From JAEEJA01 sp036343175 (GTDB lineage Bacteria > Bacillota > Clostridia > Lachnospirales > Lachnospiraceae), in assembly GCA_036343175.1 (NCBI GenBank), contig JAZASR010000005.1, positions 1-64,000 of the forward strand: a DNA stretch of 64,000 nucleotides, in the 5' to 3' direction. Positions 17,532 to 26,759 of the stretch are shown piece after piece. Within the stretch, counting starts at the first letter, position 1. Every line of letters begins with the position of its first letter. The position numbers were made by a program, and so were the translations under genes. The notes under the pieces were generated by a model. The model was not told the DNA's origin and ran no database searches. It saw nothing but the letters and a program-made list of their open reading frames with translations.

Positions 17532-18416
17532 TCAGCAGACCTTCATTATCTCTTCTTTGTCGGCTTTAAGCCGGGCGGTAAGCTCACCGATGCCGGAGAA
17601 TTTCTGCTCGGGCCTGATAAATTTTGTAAGCATGACACGGGCGGGTCTCCCATAGACATCTTCATCAAAATCGAAGATATTGGTCTCAAGATTTATGCCA
17701 AATTTTCCTACTGTCGGCTTATTGCCAAGATTTGACATGCCGCGGTATTCACGGCCGTCGATAATAACTCTTGCTGCATATACACCGTTTGGTGGGATGA
17801 TCTTATTTCCGCGGATCTCCATATTGATGGTAGGAAAGCCAATAGTACGGCCAAGCGCCTGACCATGCAGGACAGAACCTTCTATGAAGAAAGGCTCCCC
17901 AAGCTCGATCATGGCATCTTCGATTTCTCCGGCTTTTATCAGGTGCCTGATGTGTGTGGAGCTTATGACGTGACCATCGCAGGTAAGTTTATCAAATACC
18001 TTAAGTTCATAGCCGTATCTGACACTGTATTCCCTGAGGGTGTGTACAGAACCTTTCCGTTCATAACCAAAATGAAAATCTCTGCCTGCTGCTATGAACT
18101 TTGCATCCATGCGGCTGATCAGGATCTCCTTTATGAAATCCTCTGCGGACATCGTCTTAAGCTCATTAAGAAATGGCAGGGAAACAACTTCTTCAAAGCC
18201 CATGCGTTCGAGAAGTCCTTCTTTTTCAGACTGCGTATATATGTGCTTCCCGGTATCCAATACGTCAAATGTAAACACTGAGGGCAGAAGCCCCTGTGCT
18301 TTTTTCTCCAGTACTGCAGATGCCAGCATCCTGTGGCCGGAATGCATCCCATCGAACTTGCCAAGACACACAGCGGTATCCTTCAGTCTGAAATCCAAAT
18401 CATGATATACGTTCAT
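17532..18416 (-). CDS. ribF: Bifunctional riboflavin kinase / FAD synthetase
   Basis: Makes FMN and FAD from riboflavin. It has 294 residues. The N-terminal nucleotidyltransferase domain has GKFDGMHSGH and ISSTHIRHLI; the C-terminal flavokinase domain has GRTIGFPTIN, PPNGVYA, MSNLGNKPTV and ETNIFDFDEDVYG. ATG 18416 with AAGG six bases ahead is preferred over the TTG two codons upstream. Last gene of the rimP...truB cluster, 151 bp after truB. No RFN element precedes it, so it appears unlinked to the FMN switch just downstream. Confidence 0.95.
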   Translation of the reverse strand: MNVYHDLDFRLKDTAVCLGKFDGMHSGHRMLASAVLEKKAQGLLPSVFTFDVLDTGKHIYTQSEKEGLLERMGFEEVVSLPFLNELKTMSAEDFIKEILISRMDAKFIAAGRDFHFGYERKGSVHTLREYSVRYGYELKVFDKLTCDGHVISSTHIRHLIKAGEIEDAMIELGEPFFIEGSVLHGQALGRTIGFPTINMEIRGNKIIPPNGVYAARVIIDGREYRGMSNLGNKPTVGKFGINLETNIFDFDEDVYGRPARVMLTKFIRPEQKFSGIGELTARLKADKEEIMKVC

Positions 18417-18567
18417 ATCCAACCTTAATCTAAAATACTATTTAAATCCGACCGTATCATCAGCTAAGCCTTAAGTTTTTGAAGCTTTTAAAAACCTGCC
18501 CTGTAAACTTACCCATCCCCTAAAGGAAATGGGCTTGTAACTGCCCGGTCTTAATGAAAAATACAGA

Positions 18568-19665
18568 TCATAAAAACATCTTCACAGGCTTAAGTTCATC
18601 GCCATAAAGCTCGTAGACAGCCTTGAATGTGCCGTCAGAGCCGTAAATGCGGAAACGTGTATTATTAAGCGCTTTCTTTATTTTTTCGGGATCTTTAAGT
18701 ACTTCATGATCATCAGCATATTTTCCCGCCGATTTATGTTCTGCTTCAGCATTTCCTGCAGACCGATCCACGATATCCGCCGGAAGCTTATTGCCATTCA
18801 GCAGGTATTTCATTGACTCTTCCGGGACTTTTAATGCCGGATAATTCATGAAAAGCGAATCCACGGGTAATAAAATATCACCGATACCTCCCTTACGGAA
18901 TATGTCCCCGATATCAGAAAGCTTATGGGCTTCCCCGATCCTGAATATTCCGGATGCTGTACGGATAAGGCTTGTCATAGTGCCGTGAGTGCCAAGCTTC
19001 TGACCTATATCATCGGCCAGAGTCCTTATATAAGTGCCGCGGCTTACGACCGCACGGGCACGAAGCACCCGTCCTGAGAACCAGTATTTATATGAGTCTG
19101 TACTATCATTGCTAAAGCTTAAACTCTGTGGAGCACCGGCATTATCCGTGTCACATTGCCCGTCTGCTGCAGTTGTTTTGTAATGATCCGGATCAAAAGC
19201 ATCAAACGGCAGGATCTCTATCTCCCTGATAGTAACCTGTCTCTTCTTCCGCTCTACAGTCTTTCCCTCGCGCGCAAGCTCATAAAGTCTCCTTCCATGG
19301 ACCTTAAGCGCCGAATACATGGGAGGGACCTGCTCTATATTGCCGACAAATGAGGAGACCGCCTTAGCGATCTCCTCATCCGTAAGATCAATATTCTTAT
19401 CCTCACTTATAATGGTACCCGTACGGTCAAGGGTATCCGTAAGGACACCTAATTTCATAGTGAAAATATATTCTTTTTCTTTCTCCTGGATAAGGTCGCA
19501 TACACGTGTAGCATTGCCGAAGCAAACAGGCAGTACTCCTGTCGCCATGGGGTCAAGCGTTCCGGTATGCCCGACGTGCTTTTCGTGCAGCATTCCGCGC
19601 AGCCTTGCAACTACGTCATGTGACGTGAATCCCTCTTCTTTATATACGTTGATGATTCCGTTCAT
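18568..19665 (-). CDS. truB: tRNA pseudouridine(55) synthase
   Basis: Isomerises U55 in the tRNA T-loop. It has 365 residues versus about 300 usual. The catalytic Asp is in HTGTLDPMATGVLP; other motifs are KEYIFTMKLG, VPPMYSALKVHG and VSRGTYIRTLADDIG. An in-frame, poorly conserved insertion of about 30 residues rich in D, N and S lies near residues 160-190, and a polar K/D/A segment sits close to the C-terminus. Start ATG 19665 behind GGAG, 24 bp after nrnA. Confidence 0.95.
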   Translation of the reverse strand: MNGIINVYKEEGFTSHDVVARLRGMLHEKHVGHTGTLDPMATGVLPVCFGNATRVCDLIQEKEKEYIFTMKLGVLTDTLDRTGTIISEDKNIDLTDEEIAKAVSSFVGNIEQVPPMYSALKVHGRRLYELAREGKTVERKKRQVTIREIEILPFDAFDPDHYKTTAADGQCDTDNAGAPQSLSFSNDSTDSYKYWFSGRVLRARAVVSRGTYIRTLADDIGQKLGTHGTMTSLIRTASGIFRIGEAHKLSDIGDIFRKGGIGDILLPVDSLFMNYPALKVPEESMKYLLNGNKLPADIVDRSAGNAEAEHKSAGKYADDHEVLKDPEKIKKALNNTRFRIYGSDGTFKAVYELYGDELKPVKMFL

Positions 19666-19689
19666 ATGGTCTCCAGTTTGATGATGACT

Positions 19690-20652
19690 TTAACATTCGC
19701 CCTGCGTCTGCATCTGCAGCTGTATCTGAGCAGTTACCGAATTGACTACATCGTGGATCTCTCCGTCCATCTCGAAGCCGGCAGCACGCACATGTCCGCC
19801 GCCATTGAAGTAAACAGCGATCCTGCTCACGTCAATGTAATCATTGGAACGCATACTGACTTTGTAGTGGGAAGGAGCAGTCTCGTGAAGAAGGATAGCA
19901 GTCTCAACACCTCGCGTGATGCGGAGCTGGTCGACTATGCCCTCAATATCTTCAGTCCTGGTCCCATAGAGTTCCATCATATCCATGGTAATGGCAGCAA
20001 CTATGCATTTGCCATCCATTATCAGCATGCTCTCGAGAAGAGTCCTGCCAAGGAGCTGTGCCTGGGCAAAAGTTCTCTTGTAAAAGCACTCATCCATGAT
20101 CTTTGAAAAGTTAATGCCGCGCTCCATGAGCTCGCCGGCGATCTTCATGGTCTTCTTTGAAGTGGCTGAATAGCGGAATCCGCCTGAATCAGTCACAATA
20201 CCTGTATATACAGCCTCAGCTGTAGGAATGTCGATATCCCTATCCATGAGGCCGTAGATCACCTCACATGCTGAGCTTGCGTCAGGCTCGATGTAGTTTA
20301 CAGCTCCATATCCTGCATTTGATACGTGATGGTCTATTACCAAAGTCTTATCTGCATGATGGAACTTTTCTTCAGCATCTCCAAGCCTGTCCGGTGAGCT
20401 TGTATCAACTGCTATAAAGAGGTCAGGATCCCATGAAGGAAGGCTGTTCCCGATCAGTTTTCTTTCAGGATCAAGATAAGAATATACGTTGGGAAAAGCC
20501 TCAAGATAGGCATAGATATTCTTTTCGGGATAAATATTCCTTAAATATCTCAGCACCGATATACAGGCACCCACACAGTCTCCATCCGGCCTTAAATGTC
20601 CTGCGATCAGAATATTCTGATAATCTTTTGCAAGATCCTTTATTTCGTTCAT
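19690..20652 (-). CDS. nrnA: DHH-family phosphoesterase, NrnA-type oligoribonuclease / pAp phosphatase
   Basis: Degrades short oligoribonucleotides and dephosphorylates pAp in the NrnA family. It has 320 residues. The DHH domain has GHLRPDGDCVGA, AVDTSSPDR and IDHHVSNAG; a DHHA1 domain ends in GGGHVRAAG. Start ATG 20652 with GGAG. It lies between rbfA and truB, its usual place in Firmicutes. Confidence 0.93.
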   Translation of the reverse strand: MNEIKDLAKDYQNILIAGHLRPDGDCVGACISVLRYLRNIYPEKNIYAYLEAFPNVYSYLDPERKLIGNSLPSWDPDLFIAVDTSSPDRLGDAEEKFHHADKTLVIDHHVSNAGYGAVNYIEPDASSACEVIYGLMDRDIDIPTAEAVYTGIVTDSGGFRYSATSKKTMKIAGELMERGINFSKIMDECFYKRTFAQAQLLGRTLLESMLIMDGKCIVAAITMDMMELYGTRTEDIEGIVDQLRITRGVETAILLHETAPSHYKVSMRSNDYIDVSRIAVYFNGGGHVRAAGFEMDGEIHDVVNSVTAQIQLQMQTQGEC

Positions 20653-20696
20653 AATGATTCTCCATAATTTTTCAAGGCTGTAGTCTTATAACAATA

Positions 20697-21083
20697 TCAG
20701 TATTCGTTATTCTCCTCACCCTCAGCTTCAGCAGCTTCGGAAACATCCCTGATCTTTCTGGCAATGGCTGCCTCGTACTCGATAGTGTCATCGACCACGA
20801 ATGAAAGCTCAGGTGTAATACGCATGTTCATATTCTTAGCGAGCAGGCGTCTGATCTTAGGCGCTGCGCTTTTTAAGCCTTCAGCAGTCCTCTTTTTTTC
20901 AAGGTCGCCGCCGAATACACTTACATATATTCTGGCATAATGAAGGTCCGGAGAGATGTCGGTACTTAATACGCTTGTCATAGGATGTATTCTTGGATCC
21001 TTGATCTCTGATGCAAGTATACGGCTTATCTCACGCATGAACTCTTCATTGAGTCTTTCATACTTAATACTTCTTTTCTGCAT
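20697..21083 (-). CDS. rbfA: 30S ribosome-binding factor A
   Basis: KH-like 16S rRNA maturation factor of 128 residues. Motifs: RLNEEFMREISRIL at the start, then KDPRIHPMTSVLSTDISPDL and FVVDDTIEYE. Follows infB by 28 bp and precedes nrnA by 44 bp in the translation operon. The acidic tail (AEAEGEENNE) is typical. Confidence 0.96.
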   Translation of the reverse strand: MQKRSIKYERLNEEFMREISRILASEIKDPRIHPMTSVLSTDISPDLHYARIYVSVFGGDLEKKRTAEGLKSAAPKIRRLLAKNMNMRITPELSFVVDDTIEYEAAIARKIRDVSEAAEAEGEENNEY

Positions 21084-21111
21084 TTAATGCTCCTTTATAC
21101 AGTCATGATCT

Positions 21112-24054
21112 TTACTGTCTCGGTACCTCTACCATCTTGTAGGCTTCTATCTGGTCGCCTACCTGGATATCATTGAAGCCTTCAGCGACGATACCGCATT
21201 CATAGCCTGCAGCGACTTCCTTAGCATCATCCTTGAATCTCTTAAGCGAAGCCAGAGGACCGTCGAAGATCTGATCTCCGTCACGGGTGATCCTGAGCTT
21301 GGAGTCTCTTTCGATCTTGCCGTCAAGCACATAGGAACCGGCAATAACACCTACACCTGATGCCTTGAAGGTCTGACGGACTTCAAGATGTGCGATAACC
21401 TTCTCCTCATATATCGGATCGAGCATACCCTTCATAGCGCGCTCTATATCTTCGATAGCATCATAGATGACCTTGTAGAGCCTAACATCGACCTTCTCAC
21501 GGTCGGCGATCTCCTTGGCTGTGTTATCAGGACGAACATTGAAGCCAATGATGATAGCATTTGAAGCAATAGCAAGCTCTACATCTGACTCACTTATGGC
21601 ACCGACGCCTGCATGGATCACATTGATAGCGACCTCTTCATTGGAAAGCTTTAAGAGTGAAGTCTTAACTGCTTCAGTAGAGCCCTGTACATCAGCCTTT
21701 ACGATTATGTCAAGCTGCTTTACCTTGCCGGCCTGGATCTGTGAGAAGAGACCATCGAGAGTAAGCTTTGACTTTGTATCATCAAGGAGCTTCTTCTTAC
21801 GCTCATCTACATATGCTTCTGCAATGTTCTTAGCTTCCTTATCGGTATCTGTTACCATGAAGATCTCACCGGCATCCGGTACATCGTGAAGACCAATGAT
21901 CTCTACAGGAACAGATGGGCCTGCAGCCTTTACATTGCGTCCCTGATCATCTGTCATGGCACGGACCTTACCATACGCAGCACCGACTGCTATGTTATCA
22001 CCGATCTTAAGAGTACCCTTCTGTACAAGGACTGTGGCAACTGCACCGCGGCCCTTATCAAGCTTGGCTTCGATAACTACGCCACGCGCATTTCTCTTCG
22101 GATTGGCCTTAAGCTCCATGACCTCAGCTGTGAGGAGGATCATCTCAAGAAGGGTATCGATACCTTCCTTGGTATGAGCTGAAACAGGTACGAATATCGT
22201 ATCTCCGCCCCAGTCCTCTGCCGTGAGTCCATACTCTGTGAGCTCCTGCTTAACTCTTTCAACGTTAGCTCCGGGCTTATCTATCTTATTTACTGCAACG
22301 ATTATCTCGACTCCGGCTGCCTTTGCATGGCTGATAGCTTCGACTGTCTGAGGCATGACACCATCATCTGCTGCAACTACAAGTACAGCGATATCTGTTG
22401 CCTGGGCACCACGCATACGCATGGCTGTAAATGCCTCATGGCCAGGGGTATCGAGGAATGTGATCTTCTGACCATTGATCTCCGATACGTAAGCACCGAT
22501 GTGCTGGGTAATGCCGCCGGCTTCGTGTGTAGTAACATGTGTCTCACGAATAGCATCGAGAAGTGAAGTTTTACCATGATCAACGTGGCCCATGACGCAG
22601 ACAACAGGAGGACGCTTGACTTCCTTGCCCTCATCATCATTATCATCTTTCATGAGCTCTTCAATAACATCTATCTTTTCTTCCTTCTCAGCTATGTAAT
22701 TATAGTTGAGGGCAATTTCCTCAGCCTCATCAAATGAAAGCTCGTGATTCAGGGTAACCATGCTGCCCTTGAGGAGAAGATCCTTTATGAGCTTTGCAGG
22801 AGCAACCTTCATAGCATCTGCCAGCTCTTTGATAGTGAGGCTCTCAGGAAGAGTGATCTGCTTGATCGTATCCTCTGATTCAGTCTCCTTTGGTAATTCC
22901 TTAGGCTTGATGAAAGCTCCCTTTCTATGCGGATCCTTCTTCTTTCTTTCTCTGATGCCGTCAGGATAGAGAGGATCGTAAGCAAAGTTCTTATTATCAC
23001 GGCTTCTGTTATAATGTTCTCCCCTGTTCCTGTCGTAATCCTTCTGGTCTTTCTTTTTATTATTCTGCTTTCTTGCGTCTCTGCTGTCAGGCTTAACTGT
23101 GAATGTATCACCAAAGTCTGAGCTGCCGCGGCCGCCCTTACGGTCAGAATTTCTTCTGTCACCGCCAAATGACGGCTTTCTTCCATCAGTAGAATATCTT
23201 ACGCCGTCTTTCCTTTCACCAGGCTTGAACGATCCATTGCCGTTCCTGCTTGTAAAAGCACCGCCGTTTCTATTTGTATTGCGGTCATCATTCCTGCTGC
23301 CGCCTCCATTACGGCGATCACCAGAATCGGATCTTCTGCCGCCTCCATTGTCATTTCTTCTGCCCTTGAAATCGCGATTGCCATTACGGCGGTCACGTGA
23401 ACCGTCTCTGTTACTGTCACGACTCTGATCACGGTCATTACTGTCACTTTTTCTTCCATCGGAATTCCTGTGATCACTGCCTGCGCCCTGATGTTTGTCT
23501 GCCTTTGAAGATGCAGGCTTCTTATCATTATCAGAAGCCTTCTGTTTCTGATCAGCGCCTTCTGTAATATTTTTCTGATCATGTCCCGCTTTATCTGCCT
23601 GGCTGCTCTCTTTAGTCTCAGCTGAATTATCCCTGTCCCTCATATTGCTGTCATTATCCGCTTTATTCTTAGAAGCATTCTTATCCGAAGCAGGAGTCTT
23701 AACTCCGGTATCTTTGTCACCCGGCTCTTCAGTCTTTTCGGAGGCTTTGGCTGAAGAGGCCTTTTTCTGTGCAGTATTATCCCCTGTATTTTTATCGCCG
23801 GAAGACTTCTTTGCAGTGTCTGACTTCTTAGACGCTGACGCCTTTTTGCCGGACTTTGCAGATGGAGCCTGAAAATCAGGATGTTCCTGGAAATACTTTA
23901 AAAGGAACCCGATAGCATCATCCTCTATGCTGCTCTGAACACTCTTTACTTCAAAGCCGTTCCCGCGCAGCAGCTCGAGAACATCCTTATTCCTCAGATC
24001 GGGGAAATTTACCTGAAGACTTCTCGTAATTTCAATAAGTCTCATTTTTGCCAT
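21112..24054 (-). CDS. infB: Translation initiation factor IF-2
   Basis: GTPase that delivers initiator tRNA to the 30S subunit. It has 980 residues. An IF2_N motif (IEITRSLQVNF) is followed by roughly 330 residues of low-complexity K/S/D/N/R/G sequence with many RRN and DRN motifs, then a second IF2_N, the GTPase (GHVDHGKTS, DTPGHEAF, NKIDKPG, SAHTKEG) and domains II-IV. The long charged linker is what makes it large; the GTPase core is standard. Start ATG 24054 follows GGAGG with an 11-base spacer. Sits 24 bp after ylxQ. Confidence 0.97.
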   Translation of the reverse strand: MAKMRLIEITRSLQVNFPDLRNKDVLELLRGNGFEVKSVQSSIEDDAIGFLLKYFQEHPDFQAPSAKSGKKASASKKSDTAKKSSGDKNTGDNTAQKKASSAKASEKTEEPGDKDTGVKTPASDKNASKNKADNDSNMRDRDNSAETKESSQADKAGHDQKNITEGADQKQKASDNDKKPASSKADKHQGAGSDHRNSDGRKSDSNDRDQSRDSNRDGSRDRRNGNRDFKGRRNDNGGGRRSDSGDRRNGGGSRNDDRNTNRNGGAFTSRNGNGSFKPGERKDGVRYSTDGRKPSFGGDRRNSDRKGGRGSSDFGDTFTVKPDSRDARKQNNKKKDQKDYDRNRGEHYNRSRDNKNFAYDPLYPDGIRERKKKDPHRKGAFIKPKELPKETESEDTIKQITLPESLTIKELADAMKVAPAKLIKDLLLKGSMVTLNHELSFDEAEEIALNYNYIAEKEEKIDVIEELMKDDNDDEGKEVKRPPVVCVMGHVDHGKTSLLDAIRETHVTTHEAGGITQHIGAYVSEINGQKITFLDTPGHEAFTAMRMRGAQATDIAVLVVAADDGVMPQTVEAISHAKAAGVEIIVAVNKIDKPGANVERVKQELTEYGLTAEDWGGDTIFVPVSAHTKEGIDTLLEMILLTAEVMELKANPKRNARGVVIEAKLDKGRGAVATVLVQKGTLKIGDNIAVGAAYGKVRAMTDDQGRNVKAAGPSVPVEIIGLHDVPDAGEIFMVTDTDKEAKNIAEAYVDERKKKLLDDTKSKLTLDGLFSQIQAGKVKQLDIIVKADVQGSTEAVKTSLLKLSNEEVAINVIHAGVGAISESDVELAIASNAIIIGFNVRPDNTAKEIADREKVDVRLYKVIYDAIEDIERAMKGMLDPIYEEKVIAHLEVRQTFKASGVGVIAGSYVLDGKIERDSKLRITRDGDQIFDGPLASLKRFKDDAKEVAAGYECGIVAEGFNDIQVGDQIEAYKMVEVPRQ

Positions 24055-24078
24055 ATTTTACATTGCCTCCTAAAATAA

Positions 24079-24378
24079 TTATAAATGCTTCTTTATGAGT
24101 TCTGCGAACCCTTTATCTGTAACAGCAGCGCTTGATAAATATTCTTTTCCGGTCATCCTTCCGAGCTCTTCTTTTGAAAAAACTCTTATGCACGGAACAT
24201 TCTTTGCTTTACAGCTGTTTATTATTTTCTTACATGTATTATCAGATGCATCTCCTGCTAATATTACAAGCAGGGCTTTACCGGCCTTTAATGATTCACT
24301 GACCTGGAAATCACCGGTCTTAAGAAAGCCTGCCCTCATAGCAAGACCGACAGCGCCTCTCATGCCATTTTCATCCAT
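24079..24378 (-). CDS. ylxQ: L7Ae-family ribosomal protein-like (YlxQ)
   Basis: Small RNA-binding protein of 99 residues with the L7Ae fold: GLAMRAGFLKTGDFQ, AGDASDNTCKKI and ACKAKNVPCIRV-like region. It sits in its family's usual place between ylxR and infB. Its start overlaps closely with the end of ylxR (2-bp gap), implying coupled translation. The precise role is not established. Confidence 0.9.
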   Translation of the reverse strand: MDENGMRGAVGLAMRAGFLKTGDFQVSESLKAGKALLVILAGDASDNTCKKIINSCKAKNVPCIRVFSKEELGRMTGKEYLSSAAVTDKGFAELIKKHL

Positions 24379-24380
24379 AC

Positions 24381-24641
24381 TTAACCCTTTTCTATTTCCC
24401 GGGCTATTTCTTCAAAGATCTCAGGCGGAACCGTGACCTTCAACTGACTGCTCAATACTTTTTTCTTCTTTAAAAGATCAAGACAGGATCCTTTCCTGCA
24501 GACATATACTCCCCTGCCATTCTTTCTGCCGGTAGGGTCGACCTCGACCGTACCCTCAGGAGTTCTTATAACACGGAGCATGCTGCTCTTATCCTTCTTT
24601 TCACCGCATGCCGCACATGTCCGGAGCACTGGTTTTTTCAT
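24381..24641 (-). CDS. rnpM: YlxR/RnpM family RNA-binding protein
   Basis: Protein of 86 residues with the YlxR signature RTCAACGEKK, then MLRVIRTPEG and the GRGVYVCRKGSC motif. In B. subtilis the family member modulates RNase P (established knowledge). The start is placed at ATG 24641, where GGGGGC lies seven bases upstream; the longer frame to 24674 has no SD. Upstream is a 21-bp minisatellite separating it from nusA. Confidence 0.92.
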   Translation of the reverse strand: MKKPVLRTCAACGEKKDKSSMLRVIRTPEGTVEVDPTGRKNGRGVYVCRKGSCLDLLKKKKVLSSQLKVTVPPEIFEEIAREIEKG

Positions 24642-24679
24642 AAAAAGCCCCCATATATAAATAATTGACCACACATCTT

Positions 24680-24763
24680 ACGCCATAGCCTGTATTCCTT
24701 GCGCCACAGCCTGTGATCCTTACGCCATAGCCTGTGATCCTTGCGCCACAGCTATGATCCGCT
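24680..24763. repeat. 21-bp minisatellite, four units, between nusA and ylxR
   Basis: Four head-to-tail 21-bp units of the type RCGCCAYAGCCTGTGATCCTT, the last degenerate. They fill the gap from the nusA stop to the ylxR leader. Each unit contains CACAG/CTGTG, so the RNA could form small hairpins. Confidence 0.92.
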
Positions 24764-24765
24764 GA

Positions 24766-25860
24766 TCAGCTGCACCTGATATCGATCTTATATCCTGTAA
24801 GCTTAGCTGCAAGACGGGCATTCTGTCCTTCCTTGCCTATAGCAAGTGAAAGCTGGCTTTCCGGTACAAGCACCTCTGCCGTCTTCTCCTCAGGATCGGC
24901 CTTAACGCTTACAACTGTAGCAGGACTTAAGGCATTCTCAATAAGGATCTCCGGATCATCATTCCAGACAATGATATCTATCTTTTCACCGTGGAGTTCT
25001 TTAACAACAGCATTGATCCTTGCGCCATTAACTCCGATGCAGGCGCCTACAGGATCAACATTTGGATTATCTGTATAAACCGCCATCTTTGTTCTGCTGC
25101 CTGCTTCACGGGCAATGCTCATGATCTCAACTATGCCGTCCTGGATCTCTGTAACTTCCTCTTCAAAAAGACGCTTAACGAACTCGGCTCTCGAACGTGA
25201 AACTATTACCTTAGGGTCTCTCGGTGTCTCCTTAACGTCAACGACATAAAGTCTTATGTGATCTGTAGGTCTATAATGCTCGCCTCTTACCTGCTCGCTC
25301 TCTGTAAGAACTGTATCGAGCTTGCCAAGGTTTATGGCAATGTTTCTGCCGTTATAACGCTGTACCACGCCTGTAATGATCTCGTGCTCTTTCTCACTAT
25401 AGTAATTATAGAGGATCTTTCTTTCTTCCTGCCTGATAGCCTGAACTATAGTCTGTTTTGCGTTCTGAGCAGCTATTCTGCCAAAGTCCTTAGGGATAAC
25501 TCTGACCCTGACGATATCTCCAACCTCAGCGATCTTTGAATACTCATCCCTGGCCTGAGAGAGCGATATAGTAACACTCTCGTCCTTAACGTCATTCTCT
25601 CTCATTTCCTCTGCATAGTCTTCATCGCTTACGACTGTCCTGTCGGCATAGACATTCATCTCGCCGGTCTTATCATCGATCTCGACTTCGATATTGTCAT
25701 TGCGGCTGAACTGCTTTTTGCATGCAAGCTTAATGGATTCTTCAATGGCCGGGATCATGATATCTTTACTGATATGCATCTCTTTCTCAATTGCGTTAAG
25801 GGCCTCGATAAGATTTTCTCCATCGGTCTTTGAATTCTTCTTTGTCTTTTTTGCAGGCAT
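24766..25860 (-). CDS. nusA: Transcription termination/antitermination factor NusA
   Basis: RNA polymerase-associated factor of 364 residues, the short Gram-positive form. N-terminal domain begins with ENLIEALNAIEKEM; an S1 domain (ITGVVQRYNGRNIAINLG) and two KH domains (DPVGACIGVNGARI, SLAIGKEGQNARLA) follow. The start is ATG 25860 (MPAKK) because GGAGG is just upstream; the frame to 25902 begins before that SD. It follows rimP by 31 bp. Confidence 0.96.
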   Translation of the reverse strand: MPAKKTKKNSKTDGENLIEALNAIEKEMHISKDIMIPAIEESIKLACKKQFSRNDNIEVEIDDKTGEMNVYADRTVVSDEDYAEEMRENDVKDESVTISLSQARDEYSKIAEVGDIVRVRVIPKDFGRIAAQNAKQTIVQAIRQEERKILYNYYSEKEHEIITGVVQRYNGRNIAINLGKLDTVLTESEQVRGEHYRPTDHIRLYVVDVKETPRDPKVIVSRSRAEFVKRLFEEEVTEIQDGIVEIMSIAREAGSRTKMAVYTDNPNVDPVGACIGVNGARINAVVKELHGEKIDIIVWNDDPEILIENALSPATVVSVKADPEEKTAEVLVPESQLSLAIGKEGQNARLAAKLTGYKIDIRCS

Positions 25861-25891
25861 TTTTTCTCCTCCGTTTTTGTACTCATGTGAT

Positions 25892-26551
25892 TCACATCTC
25901 AAATGTGAGACGAATGAGTGAAATATTTTTTCTATCTATTGTTATAATATTTTCCTTTGTATCTCTCCGGACTTTTTCCTGTATGTCCGTGCCTTCTATA
26001 TCAGGCATATCGGATACATCTTCAGGATCATCCTTAATAGGGCTGCCGGCTGCTTCATTGTGCTCCTGAATGGCAATTGCCTTTGGAAATTCAATATAAG
26101 GCTCTTCATCACCATTTAAATCCAAGGTTACAGTGCTGTCATCAAAGCTCTTTAAAATTCCTGTAAATTCTTTTAGCTTTTTAGTCTTCTGCTTACCCTT
26201 GACAATAGCAGTTTCTTCAACAGGCTGATATAGATGAGCCGTGACACGACGTCCTGTTGCAGCCTTAAACTCCTGTGGTCTCTTAAGCTTCCTGTCCAAC
26301 CCCGGAGATGATACCTCCAGAAGGTATGGTTCCTTTATGAAATCATCCTTATCGAGAGCTTCGCTTAAAAAGTTATTCACTTCCTCGCAGTCATTCAGGG
26401 TTATGCCATGAGGCTTATCGACAAAGACCTGAAGATGCAGGTCGCCCGACTCCTTAAGACAGCTGATATCCCACAGAATAAAGCCCTTTTGATCAAGGTA
26501 TGGCTTAAGGATCTCTTCAGTGCGCTTTTCATATTCAGAATAGACCGCCAT
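25892..26551 (-). CDS. rimP: Ribosome maturation factor RimP
   Basis: Needed for 30S maturation. It has 219 residues, about 60 more than usual. The N-terminal domain (GFILWDISCLKE, LQVFVDKPHGITLNDCE) and the LEVSSPGLDRKL motif are intact; the SH3-like domain follows. A poorly conserved acidic stretch (SPIKDDPEDVSDMPD) and Lys/Ile-rich tail follow residue ~165. First gene of the translation operon, GGAGG before ATG 26551. Confidence 0.94.
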   Translation of the reverse strand: MAVYSEYEKRTEEILKPYLDQKGFILWDISCLKESGDLHLQVFVDKPHGITLNDCEEVNNFLSEALDKDDFIKEPYLLEVSSPGLDRKLKRPQEFKAATGRRVTAHLYQPVEETAIVKGKQKTKKLKEFTGILKSFDDSTVTLDLNGDEEPYIEFPKAIAIQEHNEAAGSPIKDDPEDVSDMPDIEGTDIQEKVRRDTKENIITIDRKNISLIRLTFEM

Positions 26552-26594
26552 CTACAGACCTCCATGATCATTCTACAATTATGTTTGCATATAA

Positions 26595-26622
26595 AAAGTG
26601 GACTTTTTTCAAAGTCCACTTT
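26595..26622 (-). terminator. Hairpin terminator between prfC and rimP
   Basis: Perfect 12-bp inverted repeat AAAGTGGACTTT / AAAGTCCACTTT with a 4-base loop. On the minus strand it continues into TTTATA, giving a five-T run, about 120 bp after prfC and 45 bp before rimP. Confidence 0.7.
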
Positions 26623-26685
26623 AATAATCATCATTACCGAATACAGATTATACAATAAAAAAAATGAGATTTCAACAGTTTTTTT

Positions 26686-26759
26686 CTCTGAATTGATAAA
26701 TATCAGATCTCGACAGCTTTTTCTCTGAATTGATAAATATCAGATCTCGACAGCTTTTT
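26686..26759. repeat. 37-bp tandem duplication of the prfC 3' end
   Basis: Positions 26686-26722 and 26723-26759 are identical. The second copy contains the last codons and stop of prfC; the first lies past the stop. A shorter third match to CTCTGAATT lies just inside the gene. Confidence 0.95.

Noticed and set aside
18417..18567. FMN riboswitch before ribF
   Set aside because: Contains a small CCCATTTCC/GGGGATGGG hairpin but no RFN conserved blocks.
24680..24763. CRISPR-like array
   Set aside because: Units are contiguous 21-bp tandem repeats without unique spacers.
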